A stretch of 64,000 bases of DNA from the NCBI GenBank assembly GCA_907163375.1, contig CAJQUW010007764.1, positions 176,584 through 240,583 on the forward strand. The letters are read 5' to 3'. Positions 44,126 through 55,634 of the stretch are shown here, in pieces. Position 1 is the stretch's first letter, and the number at the start of each line of letters is the position of its first letter. Made by a program: the position numbers and the translations under genes. The stretch is from Prostheceraeus crozeri. Lineage: Eukaryota > Platyhelminthes > Polycladida > Euryleptidae. The notes under the pieces were generated by a model. That model saw only the letters and a list, made by a program, of their open reading frames with translations, ran no database searches and was not told the DNA's origin.

Positions 44126-44851
44126 CTGGGATGCGGAGTCCTATCATTTTGATAGGATTCCGAACTCCGGCGGTTGATAGGACTCCGATTCCTACTCCGG
44201 GTGGCAGGTATATAAAGCCTAGTTTTTTGAAAAACAAACCGGCACCCTACATCAGGCTTAGCTGAACCTATTTTTAGTGATCATTGCTGTATCAATTATC
44301 AATCATTATTGATAAAAGTTTATCAAATGTCGCTTGAAGTTGGATGCATATGACTCGGCTCCTCCCATCTTTTTGATGTGTGCTTCACATGGTTTTTCTC
44401 CAGTCTCTACCAGGCAGGAACATCTCACATCTTTCTGCAAAAAATATGAGTACATTTTCGATTCTAATAAGCGCTTTAGAGGAGCCATCACACACGATTA
44501 ACGTGAGGGTGAGAGGTAATGTTCACAAACAAACTAGCATTTCATTTTTGACTCTGATGTGACCTTTGGCGCGTAGGTGTGATCGAGGATAGGAAGGTTT
44601 GTCTTCTCTACTAAATCACAGAGTGAAAAGACAAACCTTTTTCACTATCACGGTTCATTCCCTCAACTATTACAAGCTTTGCATGCAGCAGTGTCTCTGT
44701 ACTTTTGTTTGACAGAGAAAGTTGACATCAAGACAGTGACAGCTATGTACGAGAATAAATAATTTGCTTGCAATATATTTCGGGTCTACTGTAGTTATAG
44801 GCCGGAGTCCGGAGTCCTATCATTTGATAGGACTCCGACTCCACATCCCTG
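44126..44851 (-). mobile_element. hAT element carrying a BED-finger exon (726 bp)
   Basis: TTTTATAT is duplicated exactly on both sides (44118-44125 and 44852-44859). The ends are CTGGGATGCGGAGTC (left) and, inverted, CAGGGATGTGGAGTC (right), in line with hAT CAGGG-type termini. Both subterminal regions carry a hairpin, GGAGTCCTATCA with TGATAGGA(C/T)TCC, at about 44136-44163 and 44815-44836. Only a BED zinc finger is encoded. Confidence 0.88.
44306..44491 (-). pseudogene. BED zinc finger, N-terminal hAT transposase fragment
   Basis: The frame contains MYSYFLQKDVRCSCLVETGE, then KPCEAHIKKMGGAESYASNF and KRHLINFYQ. This fits a BED finger: an aromatic start, a Cys pair (C-S-C here; usually C-x2-C), then N-(L/F)-x-RHL, and a final His that would normally follow within about five residues but is missing. 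BED fingers bind DNA at the N-terminus of hAT transposases. The frame stops after 61 codons and no catalytic domain follows within the element. The TIRs and 8-bp duplication around it support the hAT reading. Confidence 0.68.
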
Positions 44852-44859
44852 TTTTATAT

Positions 44860-45701
44860 CTTCCACTGAATATGGTGTTAGCCTAGGTATGATTGAAATG
44901 ATTTACATGTGCGTATGCTTAAACTAATTTTAAAGCATACTCAATTTGTACATTTACGTCCGATGATCAATTGATGCATGTATATCATGATTATCTACTT
45001 GTACATATAATACAAGCAGGTAGAAGACTACGGCTTAATTACCAGATTTTTCATGTTGTATGCAATGCATGCACTTAAGATAGTGACAACACCGTCAATC
45101 GCACAAAGATGCAAATTGTATTCAAGTTTTTTAATTGGAAAGTCAGGGTTTTTTTTAGACATTATATTAATTATTATTTTTCTTTTCAAAACGTACAAAA
45201 TTTTTCGATTACCATCCAGTACTCATCTTCAGGTACCTGAGACCATTCCGCAGGACGCAAATGCTGATGTCGCTACAATTGACACCGACAATTAGCAGAT
45301 GGCCGCCCAATCAGCTACCGTTAGTCGGTTGAGAGAAACTATGCGTGTAACTTGTGCTTCTCGTCCATGGCATGAGATGCAGTACGGAATTCGTCTCTGC
45401 AGCTTTAGCTGTTGTTTCAATTTGAGATGCATCGGCCAGTTGACTTGCTTCCTCCGATTGTTTTAGAATCAGTTGGCTATTTAATAAATCCTAATTGAGT
45501 ATGACCTTGATATCATAGTAACATGATCTGATAATAGTTATTGAATGTTGTGAAAGCTTTAAAAAAGTCATACTGAAGATCTTTTGTTGATACAAAACTT
45601 TAACTTTCCTATGGTTGATAACGTCGATTTAGTGTGGAGATCAATGAGACAAAATATTTTGTCATGTTCAGCATGAAGGGCATGATCGCCAAAGCCGCCA
45701 C
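44860..45701. other. no recognisable gene
   Basis: Non-coding; an 80-codon frame at 45053-45295 has no recognisable domain. Confidence 0.5.
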
Positions 45702-45890
45702 TGTCTTGTGACCTGGAGACATTCCATATCAAAAATTATGACTACTCTGGGATTAGTACTTTTCGCTTAATCAGAGGAGACATAGGAAATTTCATTTTAA
45801 CCAGAAACTGCAATCTGCGTTCCATTCGATAAACATGTGCTTTCTTTGATCCTGTCTGTCGAGTTTTAGTGAATTCCTCTTCTCTGTGCT
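45702..45890 (-). repeat. FB1 arm fragment
   Basis: Matches the right arm of FB1 from CTGGAGACATTCCAT through CTTAATCAGAGGAGACATAG to AATTCCTCTTCTC. The outer end of the arm is absent. Confidence 0.78.
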
Positions 45891-46985
45891 TCATGTTTCG
45901 ACTTGGGCCGATCACACACCAACACCGGGAAATCCGATCACACACCAACACTACATTCGTTTAATGTGTTACATCATGTGCCAATACCTGCCAACTACAC
46001 CCGTGCGCCGATATATTTTTCATCGGCGGCGGCGCTTGCTTCCGCGGAAGTTATCGGCGACGGCGTTTATCGGCGTACATCTGTTCATAGAATAGAAGTT
46101 GGATCTCTCCTTAGTATCTAAGCATAGCCCTATTCTTCGCTTAATCGAAAAAGCCGGATAGTCTAAATCTCATTACTGATTAAAAAAAAGAAGAATTCGG
46201 TAAATTCTCACCATCTGAAAATGTTGTGATGCATATAGCCTACCCGGTCAGCACAATTCACGGAAGTTGCGTTTTGTCAGCTAAGGGTTCTTAATCAAAC
46301 AACAATTGTGATTTTTGTGTAATTAACAGAAACGCGGCACTCTTATATAAAGCTGAGTAACCGATAAATTGTTTGTATGATACCACGTCTTCATTACTGT
46401 ACATCCTACACTTGAATTCTAGCAAAGTGAAAATGTTGTAGCGTGACCGATCGATACCCATACAAGCGTATTCACCGACAACTTTGTTCCTGTCAGAATG
46501 TAGGGCTACTCTCTTGGTTATACCCAACTAGAAATTTTATTTGGACTTTTCCTCAAGAGCAAGCGCTATGTTCATAAGTTACAGTTAAAGAAGCAGTGGA
46601 GACAGTTAGTCCACAAAATAAAATCCAAAAATGTCTCCGCCGGCGCGACGCCGAAGAAGTGACCGGCGGCGGCGGCGGCGTTCGCCGGCGGCGCAGGGGT
46701 CTACTGCCAACCAATGAGAACTCATCAACGTGAGGAATTCGAAGTTTCTTCCACAGGTGCCACAAGATGGGATGAAGAAGGAAAGCTTTTAGCTGCTTGA
46801 TCTAATTTACTGTTTAAGTTCAATGGAACTTTAAAGCCTCATGACAGCATATATAACTACTAAATAACTGTCATAAAAATTCGATACTATAGTACGATTT
46901 CCATTAGGGACTGGAATGGTCATGCCCCATGAAAATAATATTGCGCCATATACATGTGTTGCACGTAGTGTTTATAGGTATTGTC
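45891..46985. other. no gene; GC-rich patches and a short tandem repeat
   Basis: CCGATCACACACCAACAC occurs twice in tandem (about 45908-45950). GC-rich, CGGCGG-containing patches lie at about 46008-46080 and 46638-46695, the latter including a (GGC)n run. I see no supported gene. Confidence 0.55.
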
Positions 46986-47776
46986 GACTCAAAAAAGTAT
47001 CTGCATACAGTGAAAAGTTTTATAAGAAAAGATTCAGTTTTTTGCGGAGATTACGTTCCCGTGGTCCAAAAAATTGTTTGAGCACTTTTGAGAAAAGTCA
47101 AAATTTGCCTACTTAGAGATGACTCTCCTATATGAGTAGTATTAAACAAGTTGAATATCAAAGGGAATGAATATTTGATAATAAGCATCTTAACAAAGCG
47201 GCAATCAAGTTGGTTATCAAGGTAATTTCATGAATTGTATTATAATGAAAGTCTTCATGAAAAAGTCGCGATATCATTTGTGCTTTCTTGGCTGAAATTT
47301 CAAGCTTTTAATTCAATTTTCACCGGCATGATTTTATGATTCACTAAATTCATGTTTCATTTTTTGAATCTGAATAGTGATGTGGAACCATTTACATCTG
47401 TCAAAGTTAATTGAAATAATTGTCTTTGATTATGTGATTTTGCTCTGCCAGTGGCAGGTTGCCTGTGATATGATCACGCTTAAGAACATGCTCTTGAGGT
47501 TCAGCATGAAAGTAATAGGAACATATCGAACTGCTAATTTAAAAAACATTAAATATCCAAAGCTGTCATGAGAATCTGTGAAATACCATCATTCCTTCTG
47601 CATTGCAATCATGATCACTTAATTCCGTTGTAATTTCTGCAAAACTGCAAAAATTTGCATATCTCACATTTGATGACAATGCCACCTGTATCTCCCTTGA
47701 GTTCATTTAATAAAATCGAAGATGTATACACACTGGGGATTTAATAAATGCTGAGTTGCCACTCTACCTAATATAC
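46986..47776 (+). repeat. dispersed 0.8-kb repeat, copy 2
   Basis: Direct-orientation partner of 12246-13051, with the same landmark order ending CTCTACCTAATATACT. An open frame (47377-47571) lies at the equivalent place to 12618-12839. Confidence 0.85.
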
Positions 47777-49343
47777 TTACTCTATGACGTAGGGTTTAGT
47801 ATATTCCCGAATTATAATGAACCGGTTCCGGTACCGATATTTTGAGAGTAGAATTATAATGAATTTATGAAACCACCACTAGCAATAAAATTGTCAGTGT
47901 GTAAGACGAATAATTTGCGGTCCGATGCATTGGATCAGTCACTTTGAGTAGAAAGAAAGGCTAAAATCAAGCTTCATGAATTTCCTCCATACTAATTTCT
48001 TATACTCTTTGCTACTTTTCACGAGCAGATAAAGTAGCAACTTCAATAAAGTAAATTTGATATTGGCATTGTTTTACAATTTATGTCTTTTAAAACGTTA
48101 ATGTACGAAATTGAAAGAATTGTTAAGTAAAACTCTTTTGTCCAAGTGGAGGTTGAATATCCTGAGGCTATATTTCAAACTACTACTTTCTTTCGTGAGA
48201 ACTAGGTAAAATAGTTGTAATGATGTAGGAGGAACAGAAATCAGTGTTATCAGCAATGCGGTCCTTTTATTGGTAATACTGTTAATTTAGGGTAAACTCG
48301 GTTAGCGTGGCAACTTCCCAGATTTCGCTTGTAATAATTTATTCGAATTGACCACGTATGATTAAGTCACATCATCATAGCAGTTTGGAAATAATAAAAT
48401 TCAATAGTTTAAATGCATGATAAATCAATATCTAATCCTTTTTGATGAATTTTTCATGAAACGTCATGGTTACCAGTAGGCTTGTTTTTAAAGACATTCT
48501 AAATATCTTTATGCGCCTACGACTTCATGATCAGTAATTAATGATAAGCAGTAGTCATACCGCAGAAAAATGTGGTGTATGAATAATTATCTTCATAGCT
48601 TCAGTTTCTTCATTATACAGAATACGAGTGTTTTGAAACTATGAAAAGTTCCCTACATCACATTTGTCTATGGTATGACTATTTTGTACAATAGTTATCA
48701 ACACAAAGCTTTGATAAATCATATTGTATTTCACTCTCGATGGCTTTGAAGGTCATAGAAATGATTGAAATTAGTTTGAAATGCATTATTGCCCGGCATT
48801 GAAGGGTATATAACATCCTTCTATCGCTCAGTAGGACATTATCAGCTTCAAATTGTTATATGCATAATCCAAAAATTTGCATTGCGGCAATGGAGACAGT
48901 ACAGTATGTTCCAATGGGATTTCAATGCTTAAGCAGATAATGTCCGAAAAAATATCTATATGCATAAGAACCCTAGAGACATAATATCAGACTAGCGGTT
49001 TTTTGCGTAAATTACGCAAGTGGTATTGAAATGTCAGGAGGAGCCCGTCCAAGTTGTTTTTTCCATCGTTTAAAGTGTTAAAGTTTTGATCTAAGAAATG
49101 TGATGACAGTTGATGTAATTTTCTCGATAGCCTAGATGTAATATCATGTTGTTGGCTTATTTTTAGTCAGACAATATAATATATGTACAGTAACCCTAGA
49201 AATTTGCATTCTAGTTAAAAAAGAGTATCACGTTTCAACATTTCCTATAATTGAATAAGTCATTAATATACATGTACATGGCAAATAATCAAAGGCTATT
49301 GATAACTGATCGTTCATGCACTCGTACAGTTTACTGGCCGATT
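47777..49343. other. no recognisable gene
   Basis: AT-rich non-coding sequence downstream of the first Crypton gene; nothing recognised. Confidence 0.5.
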
Positions 49344-50606
49344 TCAAGTATAGTCCCACTGGAAGTAATAATTTTTATTTTTTTTTCGTGAATGTCCATC
49401 ACCAATACTATTCAAATCAATCTGGTTGCTATCGATATTTTTTTCTGCTCCTTGAATTATCAAGGATGCGGTGTTTGTTTGGTCTTTTGAAATGCGTTTA
49501 TAGCTGTTAACGCCTTTTCCACTACGATGACCTGTCATTTTCATTATTATTTTACTGTCAAGTCCTGCGGCAAACATACGAGTTGCCGAACTAGCACGCA
49601 AAGAATGAGTGGTATGATATCCGCTGTATCCGGCCTTTTTCATTATGTCGCCAACCATAGACTCATTTGTGTGCAAGCCTACCGGCTGAATGGAATACCA
49701 CACATTTCCTCTCGCGTTTACTAATGGCCGAAGGTATAATCGCGAAACCCCTGGAGGACGATGACTTAGATATTTTTCAAATATATGGGGAGGGCTTTTG
49801 TCTTTATCGTTTCGATTTTCAATCGCTCTCACTTCCTTTATGTCACTATTGATGTTTTTCAGTGTTCCACTCTGGTTCTTCGACTTCTTTTCGGAAAAAA
49901 ATACTTTCATTCCATCTTCATTACTAACTTCAAATTGATCAATTGTTAAAAGTGAATGTTCGGAGCCACCACGTAAGGGGAAGCTCACGCCAACAGTAAA
50001 TAGGATGGTGTTCAGCAGTTTTTGTGGCGTGTCAGAACCCAGTAATCCCATTTACCATAAATTATCCTCTTGCTCCTTGGTGATAATTTCTGCCTGTTTC
50101 TTTGGAATATTCATTCCCGCGGCCGCTGATTTCGCCATCATTGAATCAAGGCAGCCTCTGATGGCTTTGAACTTGCCATCACTCAAAAAATGATAATTTT
50201 CATTTTTATGATTCATGTTGATGTACTGCTGTAGTTGTAATACCAATTCCTTCAAAGTTTTTGACCTAAATATGCAACCCTTTTTATCTTTTATTTCGCA
50301 AATAAAGCGAGGGACTGCAAAGTTTAACTCTTCAATTGAAAAATCTTCTATTGGTTTCTGAGGTATACGAAAGTTTTCATCGGGATTCTCATTCCTTTTT
50401 TGTCGCCAAGAATCAAAATGGCGATACGCCCATATTCTTTTGGATTTCGTGCTAAAAGGAATGCTTCCTAACGACAACTTTTCAATTTCTTCATCTGTTG
50501 CGAAATTAATATCATCTGCTGGTATATCATCAGCAATCAACCTAGATTTTATGTCCAAATTAAAATCAGTAATCTTCCTGGTATTAATATTAAAGCAGTT
50601 ATTCAT
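49344..50606 (-). pseudogene. Crypton-type tyrosine recombinase 1, one in-frame stop
   Basis: One reading frame runs from ATG at 50606 to 49344, broken only by a TAA at 50052-50054, right after EQEDNLW and before MGLLGSDTPQKLLNT. The first 184 residues form the N-terminal core-binding part. The following 235 residues hold the catalytic domain. Counted from the Met after the stop, the catalytic residues are Arg27 in PLRGGSEH, His149-x2-Arg152 in HTTHSLRASSATR, His175 in MTGHRS, and nucleophile Tyr184 in VNSYKR. This is the DUF3504-like recombinase of Crypton transposons and their domesticated relatives. The enzyme would cut and rejoin DNA through a 3'-phosphotyrosine. The full catalytic set and a single stop suggest recent loss or a sequencing error. 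It ends in a short basic tail. Confidence 0.9.
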
Positions 50607-50690
50607 CTTGCTTCAGCAACAAAATGACAACAGTATTAAATGTATGGAAATCTTGAATTTTGAAATATTATTTCCATGTTTATAGCCCAG

Positions 50691-50795
50691 AACCATAGAA
50701 AGAGGTTAAGCTAGATATTGTACAACATCTATCACTTAATACAACTATATCAATTTCAGTTGAACCATAGAAAGAGGTTATGCTAGATATTGTAC
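50691..50795 (+). repeat. 33-bp direct repeat
   Basis: AACCATAGAAAGAGGTTA followed by (A/T)GCTAGATATTGTAC occurs at 50691-50723 and 50763-50795 with one mismatch. The second copy overlaps the start of the hairpin H3. Confidence 0.9.
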
Positions 50796-50889
50796 TCATA
50801 TTGGAATTATTGACATAGAATGTCCTTGGCGCTATACGCGCCTCGGACATTCTATGCCAATAATTCCAATATTCGTACAATATCTAACA
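50781..50889. repeat. hairpin palindrome with GC-rich apex (H3)
   Basis: The arms 50781-50825 and 50845-50889 are about 45 bp each with few mismatches (inner block GACATTCTATG). The 19-base apex is TTGGCGCTATACGCGCCTC, itself able to pair (GGCGC with GCGCC). Confidence 0.92.
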
Positions 50890-51219
50890 CATAATGCACC
50901 ATTATACGCCCGCCAATTTCACATAGAATTCTCACCGTGCCAGATAGCCATGAACCGTCGTCCGTCACTCTAGCTTGAGAATCCATTAATGAATGAATTG
51001 GTGAATGGACATTTCAGATCATTTTTTGATAGAAATCTGAATTCAAATCTATTCACATTTGCAAACATTCATAGACTTTCAAACTTTTCATGAATCAAAA
51101 TCTATTTAGAGAGAAAATTTTCATAGACTTCAATCAAAGATTTCTTCATCTCTCCAATGTCTGTTACTAACAGTGATCGATAAATGCAATATTCATAGAC
51201 TTGTCAAGAGTTACATACA
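50890..51219. other. no recognisable gene
   Basis: AT-rich spacer. CATAGACTT occurs three times (about 51069, 51122, 51195). Confidence 0.55.
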
Positions 51220-51300
51220 ATGGACTCCTAGATAGTTAACAGCACCTGGACGGATAGGTCAATGAATTATGCTGTCTGCGCTATACCAACCACGGCGGAC
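51220..51300 (+). repeat. P element left TIR
   Basis: Outer ATGGACTCCTAGATAGTTAA, then ACCTGGACGGATAGGTC, ending ACCACGGCGGAC (51289-51300). It pairs with 55025-55094. Confidence 0.85.
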
Positions 51301-51511
51301 TGATTCATTGCTTCGTTGTGTCCGCGTAGATCGGACGTCAGATATCTTCACTGCAGGTAGTGATGGGCACCAGTCAACGCATCATTATTAGTCAGTCAAT
51401 GATCACTGCACTCTTTGTTATAGCAACCACGGCGGACTATTGAAAGGATTTTGCTAACTGCTCGTTTTTCTATTGCAAGTTTCGTTCAAAGAGTTATATT
51501 ATTAGAGAGTC

Positions 51512-54500
51512 ATGCCAAATAGATGCTCGGCATATGGTTGTCGCAGTGGCCTCGATCCACCAGAAAATGAGCAAGGAATTTCGTATCATGCCTATCCCCT
51601 AAATGAACCCGAGAGACTCCGACTGTGGATATCCAGAAATCCCAGGAAAAACTTTACCCCCACAAAGCATTCCTACTTGTGTTCTCGACATTTCATACAC
51701 ACAGATTACGCTGAAGAGCGTCAGGATTCCAACAAAAACCGTGTGAAGAACCGATCTTCAAAACGAAAATTGAGGTTACTGAAAAAAACGGCTGTTCCCA
51801 GTGTTTTTCCAAATGCACCGTCTTACCTCTCCACCGCCCCTTCTATTGAACGAATGACATCAGCCACCTCAAGCAAGAGATTGAAGCTTTCGAATGATCG
51901 GCTGGAAGTGAAAATAGAAGAATTCATGGAGAGCGATCGCCTTTCTTCCCTAGCTGATCTTAAAGTGGGACTGTCATCTAATGATCTCTGCATACCATCT
52001 GGATTTTTGATGAAATTTGATGAAGATTCGGTTTACCTCTTTTATATTGTCACCGAAAACTTGCCCATCATCAAGGCGAGTCTGCGGATTGATGGTGACT
52101 TGACTGTAGCAGTTTTCGTCGATGATCATGCCATCCCGGAAGATAACTACAGCGACATTGCTGCGAACTCGACTGTGTCCTCGATATCTCAAGTTTTGAA
52201 CTTGATGTCGAGAGCAAAGCATTTATCTGACTCGAGAGATATTTGCATCGATTACGCCGACGAAGTGATTGGCAAACTGGAGCAGTGGCGAAGTGCTTCT
52301 CAATCAGATCAACTCAGTGAAAGCCTCAACTTTCTCATCGAGCAAGTTTTGCTTTTGAACAAAAGTAAATTTGCAAGGTCGTACTCGTCTCAGCTGATGG
52401 TGATGACTTACCAAATTCATGCAGCTAGTCCCGCGGCCTACGACTTCCTCTATCAGCAAAAAATCCTCTGCCTTCCGTCTGTCTGCACCCTAAAAAAACT
52501 GACCAGAAAGCTGTCAACAGATAGTGGACTTCAAATTGAAAACTATCTCTGATTGCGCACTGCAAAGCTTGATGGACGCGATTGCAATGTGCTATTGATG
52601 ATCGACGAAGTTTACTTATTCAAACGAATAGAATATAATGGAAACCAGGTTCATGGGATCACTGAACATTTAGAACCTGCATCCACTATCTTGTGCTTTA
52701 TGATCAAGTCGCTGAAGGGAAAATATCGAGATGTGGTTTCGCTCTTTCCCATCAATGTCCTGACGGCCGACAAACTGCGCAAGTGTTACGAGGAGACAAT
52801 GAAAACCTTGAGGAAGGTATCTTTGAATGTGGTCGGTATCTCGGTTGATAATGCGACTGTGAATCGGAAATTTCTTGTTGATCTCTGCGGAGGAGAATTG
52901 CAATCCTATATTTTGGATCCAGTGACAGGGCAACCAATATTTCTTTTCTTCGATCCTGTCCATGGAATTAAGAACATTTACAACAATTTTCAGAAGAGAC
53001 GAACCTTTACTTGTCCCCCTATGCCTCACTACTTTCCGGATGGCTGTTCACCCAGCTTCGATCACATTGTTCAGCTATATGAACATGATCAATGACCCTG
53101 AAAAAGGCTTACAAATTGACGCCTGCAGTGCTTCAACCGAAAAGCATTGAGAAAACTTCGGTAAAGCTGGGACTGCGTATATTCTCTGAATCCACCAGGG
53201 ATGCACTTGTGTATTATTCCGAGCACGAAGAGAAGCCATGGGTCGATACGGCGAACTTTATTTCGTTCGTAATCAAAATGTGGACAATTTTGAATGTCAA
53301 AACGCCGAACAAAGGAGAACACAAGCGCAACATCGCCGCAGACCCGGTTCGCCATGCGTCTGACTGGAAATTGGGGTTTCTTGAGGAGTTTTCCGAGTTT
53401 CTTCAGGTAAGACTACAGAAAATTTTGAGATGATGTATAATTCGTATGATTCATAATAATATTCTATAGTAAGATTCATAGTAATTCATATACCCGGTAT
53501 TTTTTCCTTTACAAATGCAATATTCATTTATCGCATTCTGAGACATAGGCCTAACTGTACAACATACAATTTTGATGCGTTAGCATGCAGGTGTAGCTGT
53601 GCATGCGTAGGAATCTGATTATGAAGCATGACTATTTTGAAATCAAATAATCATCGTAGGCCTTACGTGCTAGCTCCTTACATGATACGATCAGATAGAT
53701 GGAATAGCGACGTATACTAGACAGTCGCCACACAAGTGATATGAATATGCTGAATCATCAGGATTTGTGAATATACCGTACATGTCTAGCAAGACAAAAT
53801 ATCGCAAATGCATGATTGTTGATTTATTTCTATTTGATCATATTTGTCTATATTTTATTTACAATCTAAGAAATCCATCAATTTATTTTCCAGAGATGGG
53901 AAGATTCAAGGAAACCTGGTCTTTCAAAACAGACATTTCTCGCTCTTCGGCACACTTGTACTGCCTTGTCCCAGTGCTGTTACTATATGTTCACGCGCCT
54001 CGAATTTGATTATATTCTTCTTGGAAAACTGCAGTCCGATAACATTGAATCTCGCTTCGGACATTACAGGCAGCTCTCTGGAGCCAATTATTTCATTTCG
54101 GTCCGAGACATTGTGCAGAGTGAGCGCAAGATACACGCGTTATCACTTCTCAAGTTCTCCAATGTCACCATACAAGATATTGATGCCGCCTTACAGGACC
54201 AGGGTGAAGAACAAGACAAGGACATGCTGAAAATGGCGAGTGAAATTGGAGAGGCGCTTCAAATGGATTATGATCCAACCACTAGTGAGCAGAGCACAGT
54301 CTTGTTTGTCTGTGGTGCCATTTGCAGGAGTACATTGAACACAACAAAATGTGAATCGTGTAAAGCAATCTTGTGCCGAGATAACCGAAAGCTCGAAAAC
54401 AGATTTCGCGTTCAATGTGTGTCTCTTTTCCTTCTGCGTTTTTCAGGAACTGCAAAGCAATGCCATGATGAGGACTGCCTTGCTTCAGTCCACAAAGCAA

Positions 54501-54740
54501 CGGCAACTCTTCCATCAAATTGTAGAATACGCCATGGATGAGTCGTTTTTCTCCGAAGTGATATTTGGACATGACATGTGTAGCCATGGTCACAAGGTGT
54601 TTTCATATATTGTACAGAGATTTTTTAATACCATGATGAAAGGATTGACCACGAATCTGACGATTGATGCTTCAACAGTAAAACAGAAGACCACTTGTTC
54701 CGACCGAAAAATTGCAAAAGTGAGCAATAAAAGAAACTGA
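51512..54740 (+). pseudogene. P-element transposase (THAP domain), two exons, broken
   Basis: ATG at 51512 opens a THAP zinc finger with Cys5, Cys10, Cys57 and His60 of C2CH, Trp39 in LRLWISR, and an AVPSVFP box near residue 95. A helical region follows. The frame meets a TGA at 52550-52552 and continues in frame with LRTAKLDGRD. RNase H-like motifs follow: LLMIDEVYLF, VVGISVDNATVNRKF and FFDPVHGIKNIYNNF. A frameshift near 53090 leads into KLTPAVLQPKSIEKTSVKLG. Exon 1 ends at 53406 (CTTCAG/GTAAGA). Exon 2 starts at 53894 in phase with RWEDSRKPGLSKQTF, then LGKLQSDNIESRFGHYRQLS and GANYF. The C-terminus switches frame at about 54447 (after TTTTTCAG), giving VIFGHDMCSHGHKVFSYIV. The protein would have excised and reinserted the element; this copy is inactive. 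Confidence 0.88.
53407..53893 (+). other. intron of the P transposase gene (487 bp)
   Basis: The donor CAG/GTAAGAC at 53407 and acceptor TTATTTTCCAG ending at 53893 join two phase-0 exons. Protein homology resumes directly at 53894. Confidence 0.8.
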
Positions 54741-55024
54741 TTGGATGAAAATGACTTGTTCTTCCGTAATTGTTTTCCATAGCACTATATTTTCAGTAGT
54801 GGGATATTTTCAGCATTGGGAATATTTATACAGTCTATTCCCTGTGTTCATCGAGAATAATTAACATAACGCAGCTTCATATCTTTAGTATCTATCTTTA
54901 ATATCATATCTTTTCATGACCCGTGAAGATCTCTGATAATTACAAAATAGCAGATCACTTTTACCATTTTAAGTTTACTTCACTGCACAAAAGACAGTAA
55001 CTGCGGTGAATCTGATTTAGCTTT

Positions 55025-55094
55025 GTCCGCCGTGGTTGGTATTGGCGGAATTCGACCTATCCGTCCAGGCACTGTTAATTATCTAGGAGTCCAT
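55025..55094 (-). repeat. P element right TIR
   Basis: GTCCGCCGTGGTTGGTATTG, then GACCTATCCGTCCAGGC and TTATCTAGGAGTCCAT. Inverse of 51220-51300. Confidence 0.85.
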
Positions 55095-55200
55095 GCATTA
55101 TATCATGGATTATGCGGGCAGAAATATCAGGCAGTCTCGGCTGCTAACGCAGCCTCGCCTATGTCTGATATTACTGCCCTAAAAATCCATGATATAATGC
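55095..55200. repeat. hairpin palindrome with GC-rich apex (H5)
   Basis: The arms 55095-55133 and 55162-55200 share GCATTATATCATGGATT and GGGCAG-AATATCAG. The apex region CTCGGCTGCTAACGCAGCCT folds on itself (GGCTGC with GCAGCC). It directly abuts the outer end of the P element's right TIR. Confidence 0.9.
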
Positions 55201-55364
55201 TACATTATAATTCATCTCAGCATAAGATTTCTACATTTTGCCGGACAATATTGCTCTTTAAAGGATGCTCATTTTAACTATGTCACGTTTTAGATAGGAG
55301 GGAAAATATCTTGTATTTCATATAAAATTTATACTTCTTAACAAATAAATATCTATTGCAAGAG

Positions 55365-55553
55365 AGTGCTAGATGACTCCAGACTACATGTACATAGAAA
55401 ATAGTAAAACTGACCATGAAGGTGGCATTACGGACTATCATGGACTCCTAGATATTAAATCTCTACTATCTATGAGTCCATGAAGATATGACATTATGCT
55501 TTATGTTGGCTAAAATATCAAATGAAATTTCGCAGTTGGAGTCATCTAGCGCT
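55365..55553. repeat. nested inverted repeats with a P-TIR-like core
   Basis: The outer arms AGTGCTAGATGACTCCA (55365-55381) and its inverse (55537-55553) match at 16 of 17. Inside, TCATGGACTCCTAGATA (55439-55455) and its inverse (55467-55483) form a 45-bp palindrome whose arm repeats the first bases of the P element TIR. Confidence 0.85.
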
Positions 55554-55634
55554 ATCTTTTTTCATACAAGGAAGTAAAAGTCAATAATGTTTGAAATTGT
55601 CAACGCTGAAGCATTCAAAGATTTGGGGTTAGTA

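Larger units (their letters stand above)
51220..55094 (+). mobile_element. P-type DNA transposon (about 3.9 kb)
   Basis: Inverted ends 51220-51300 and 55025-55094 share ATGGACTCCTAGATA, TTAACAG, CCTGGACGGATAGGTC and ACCAACCACGGCGGAC, with a spacing difference in the middle. Inside is a THAP-domain P transposase. An extra ACCACGGCGGAC lies at 51426-51437, like the internal repeats of P elements. I could not confirm an 8-bp target duplication: the flanks are TACATACA and GCATTATA. Confidence 0.85.

Noticed and set aside
50052-50054. Programmed readthrough separating Crypton 1 into two proteins
   Set aside because: The stop falls inside a conserved stretch (DNLW-stop-MGLLGSD) within one domain fold. 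Mutation is more likely.
52550-52552. Selenocysteine or programmed readthrough at the TGA in the P transposase
   Set aside because: The gene also has a frameshift near 53090 and I see no supporting element. Simple decay is the better explanation.
51212-55102. 8-bp target duplication for the P element
   Set aside because: The flanks TACATACA and GCATTATA do not match well enough to claim a duplication.
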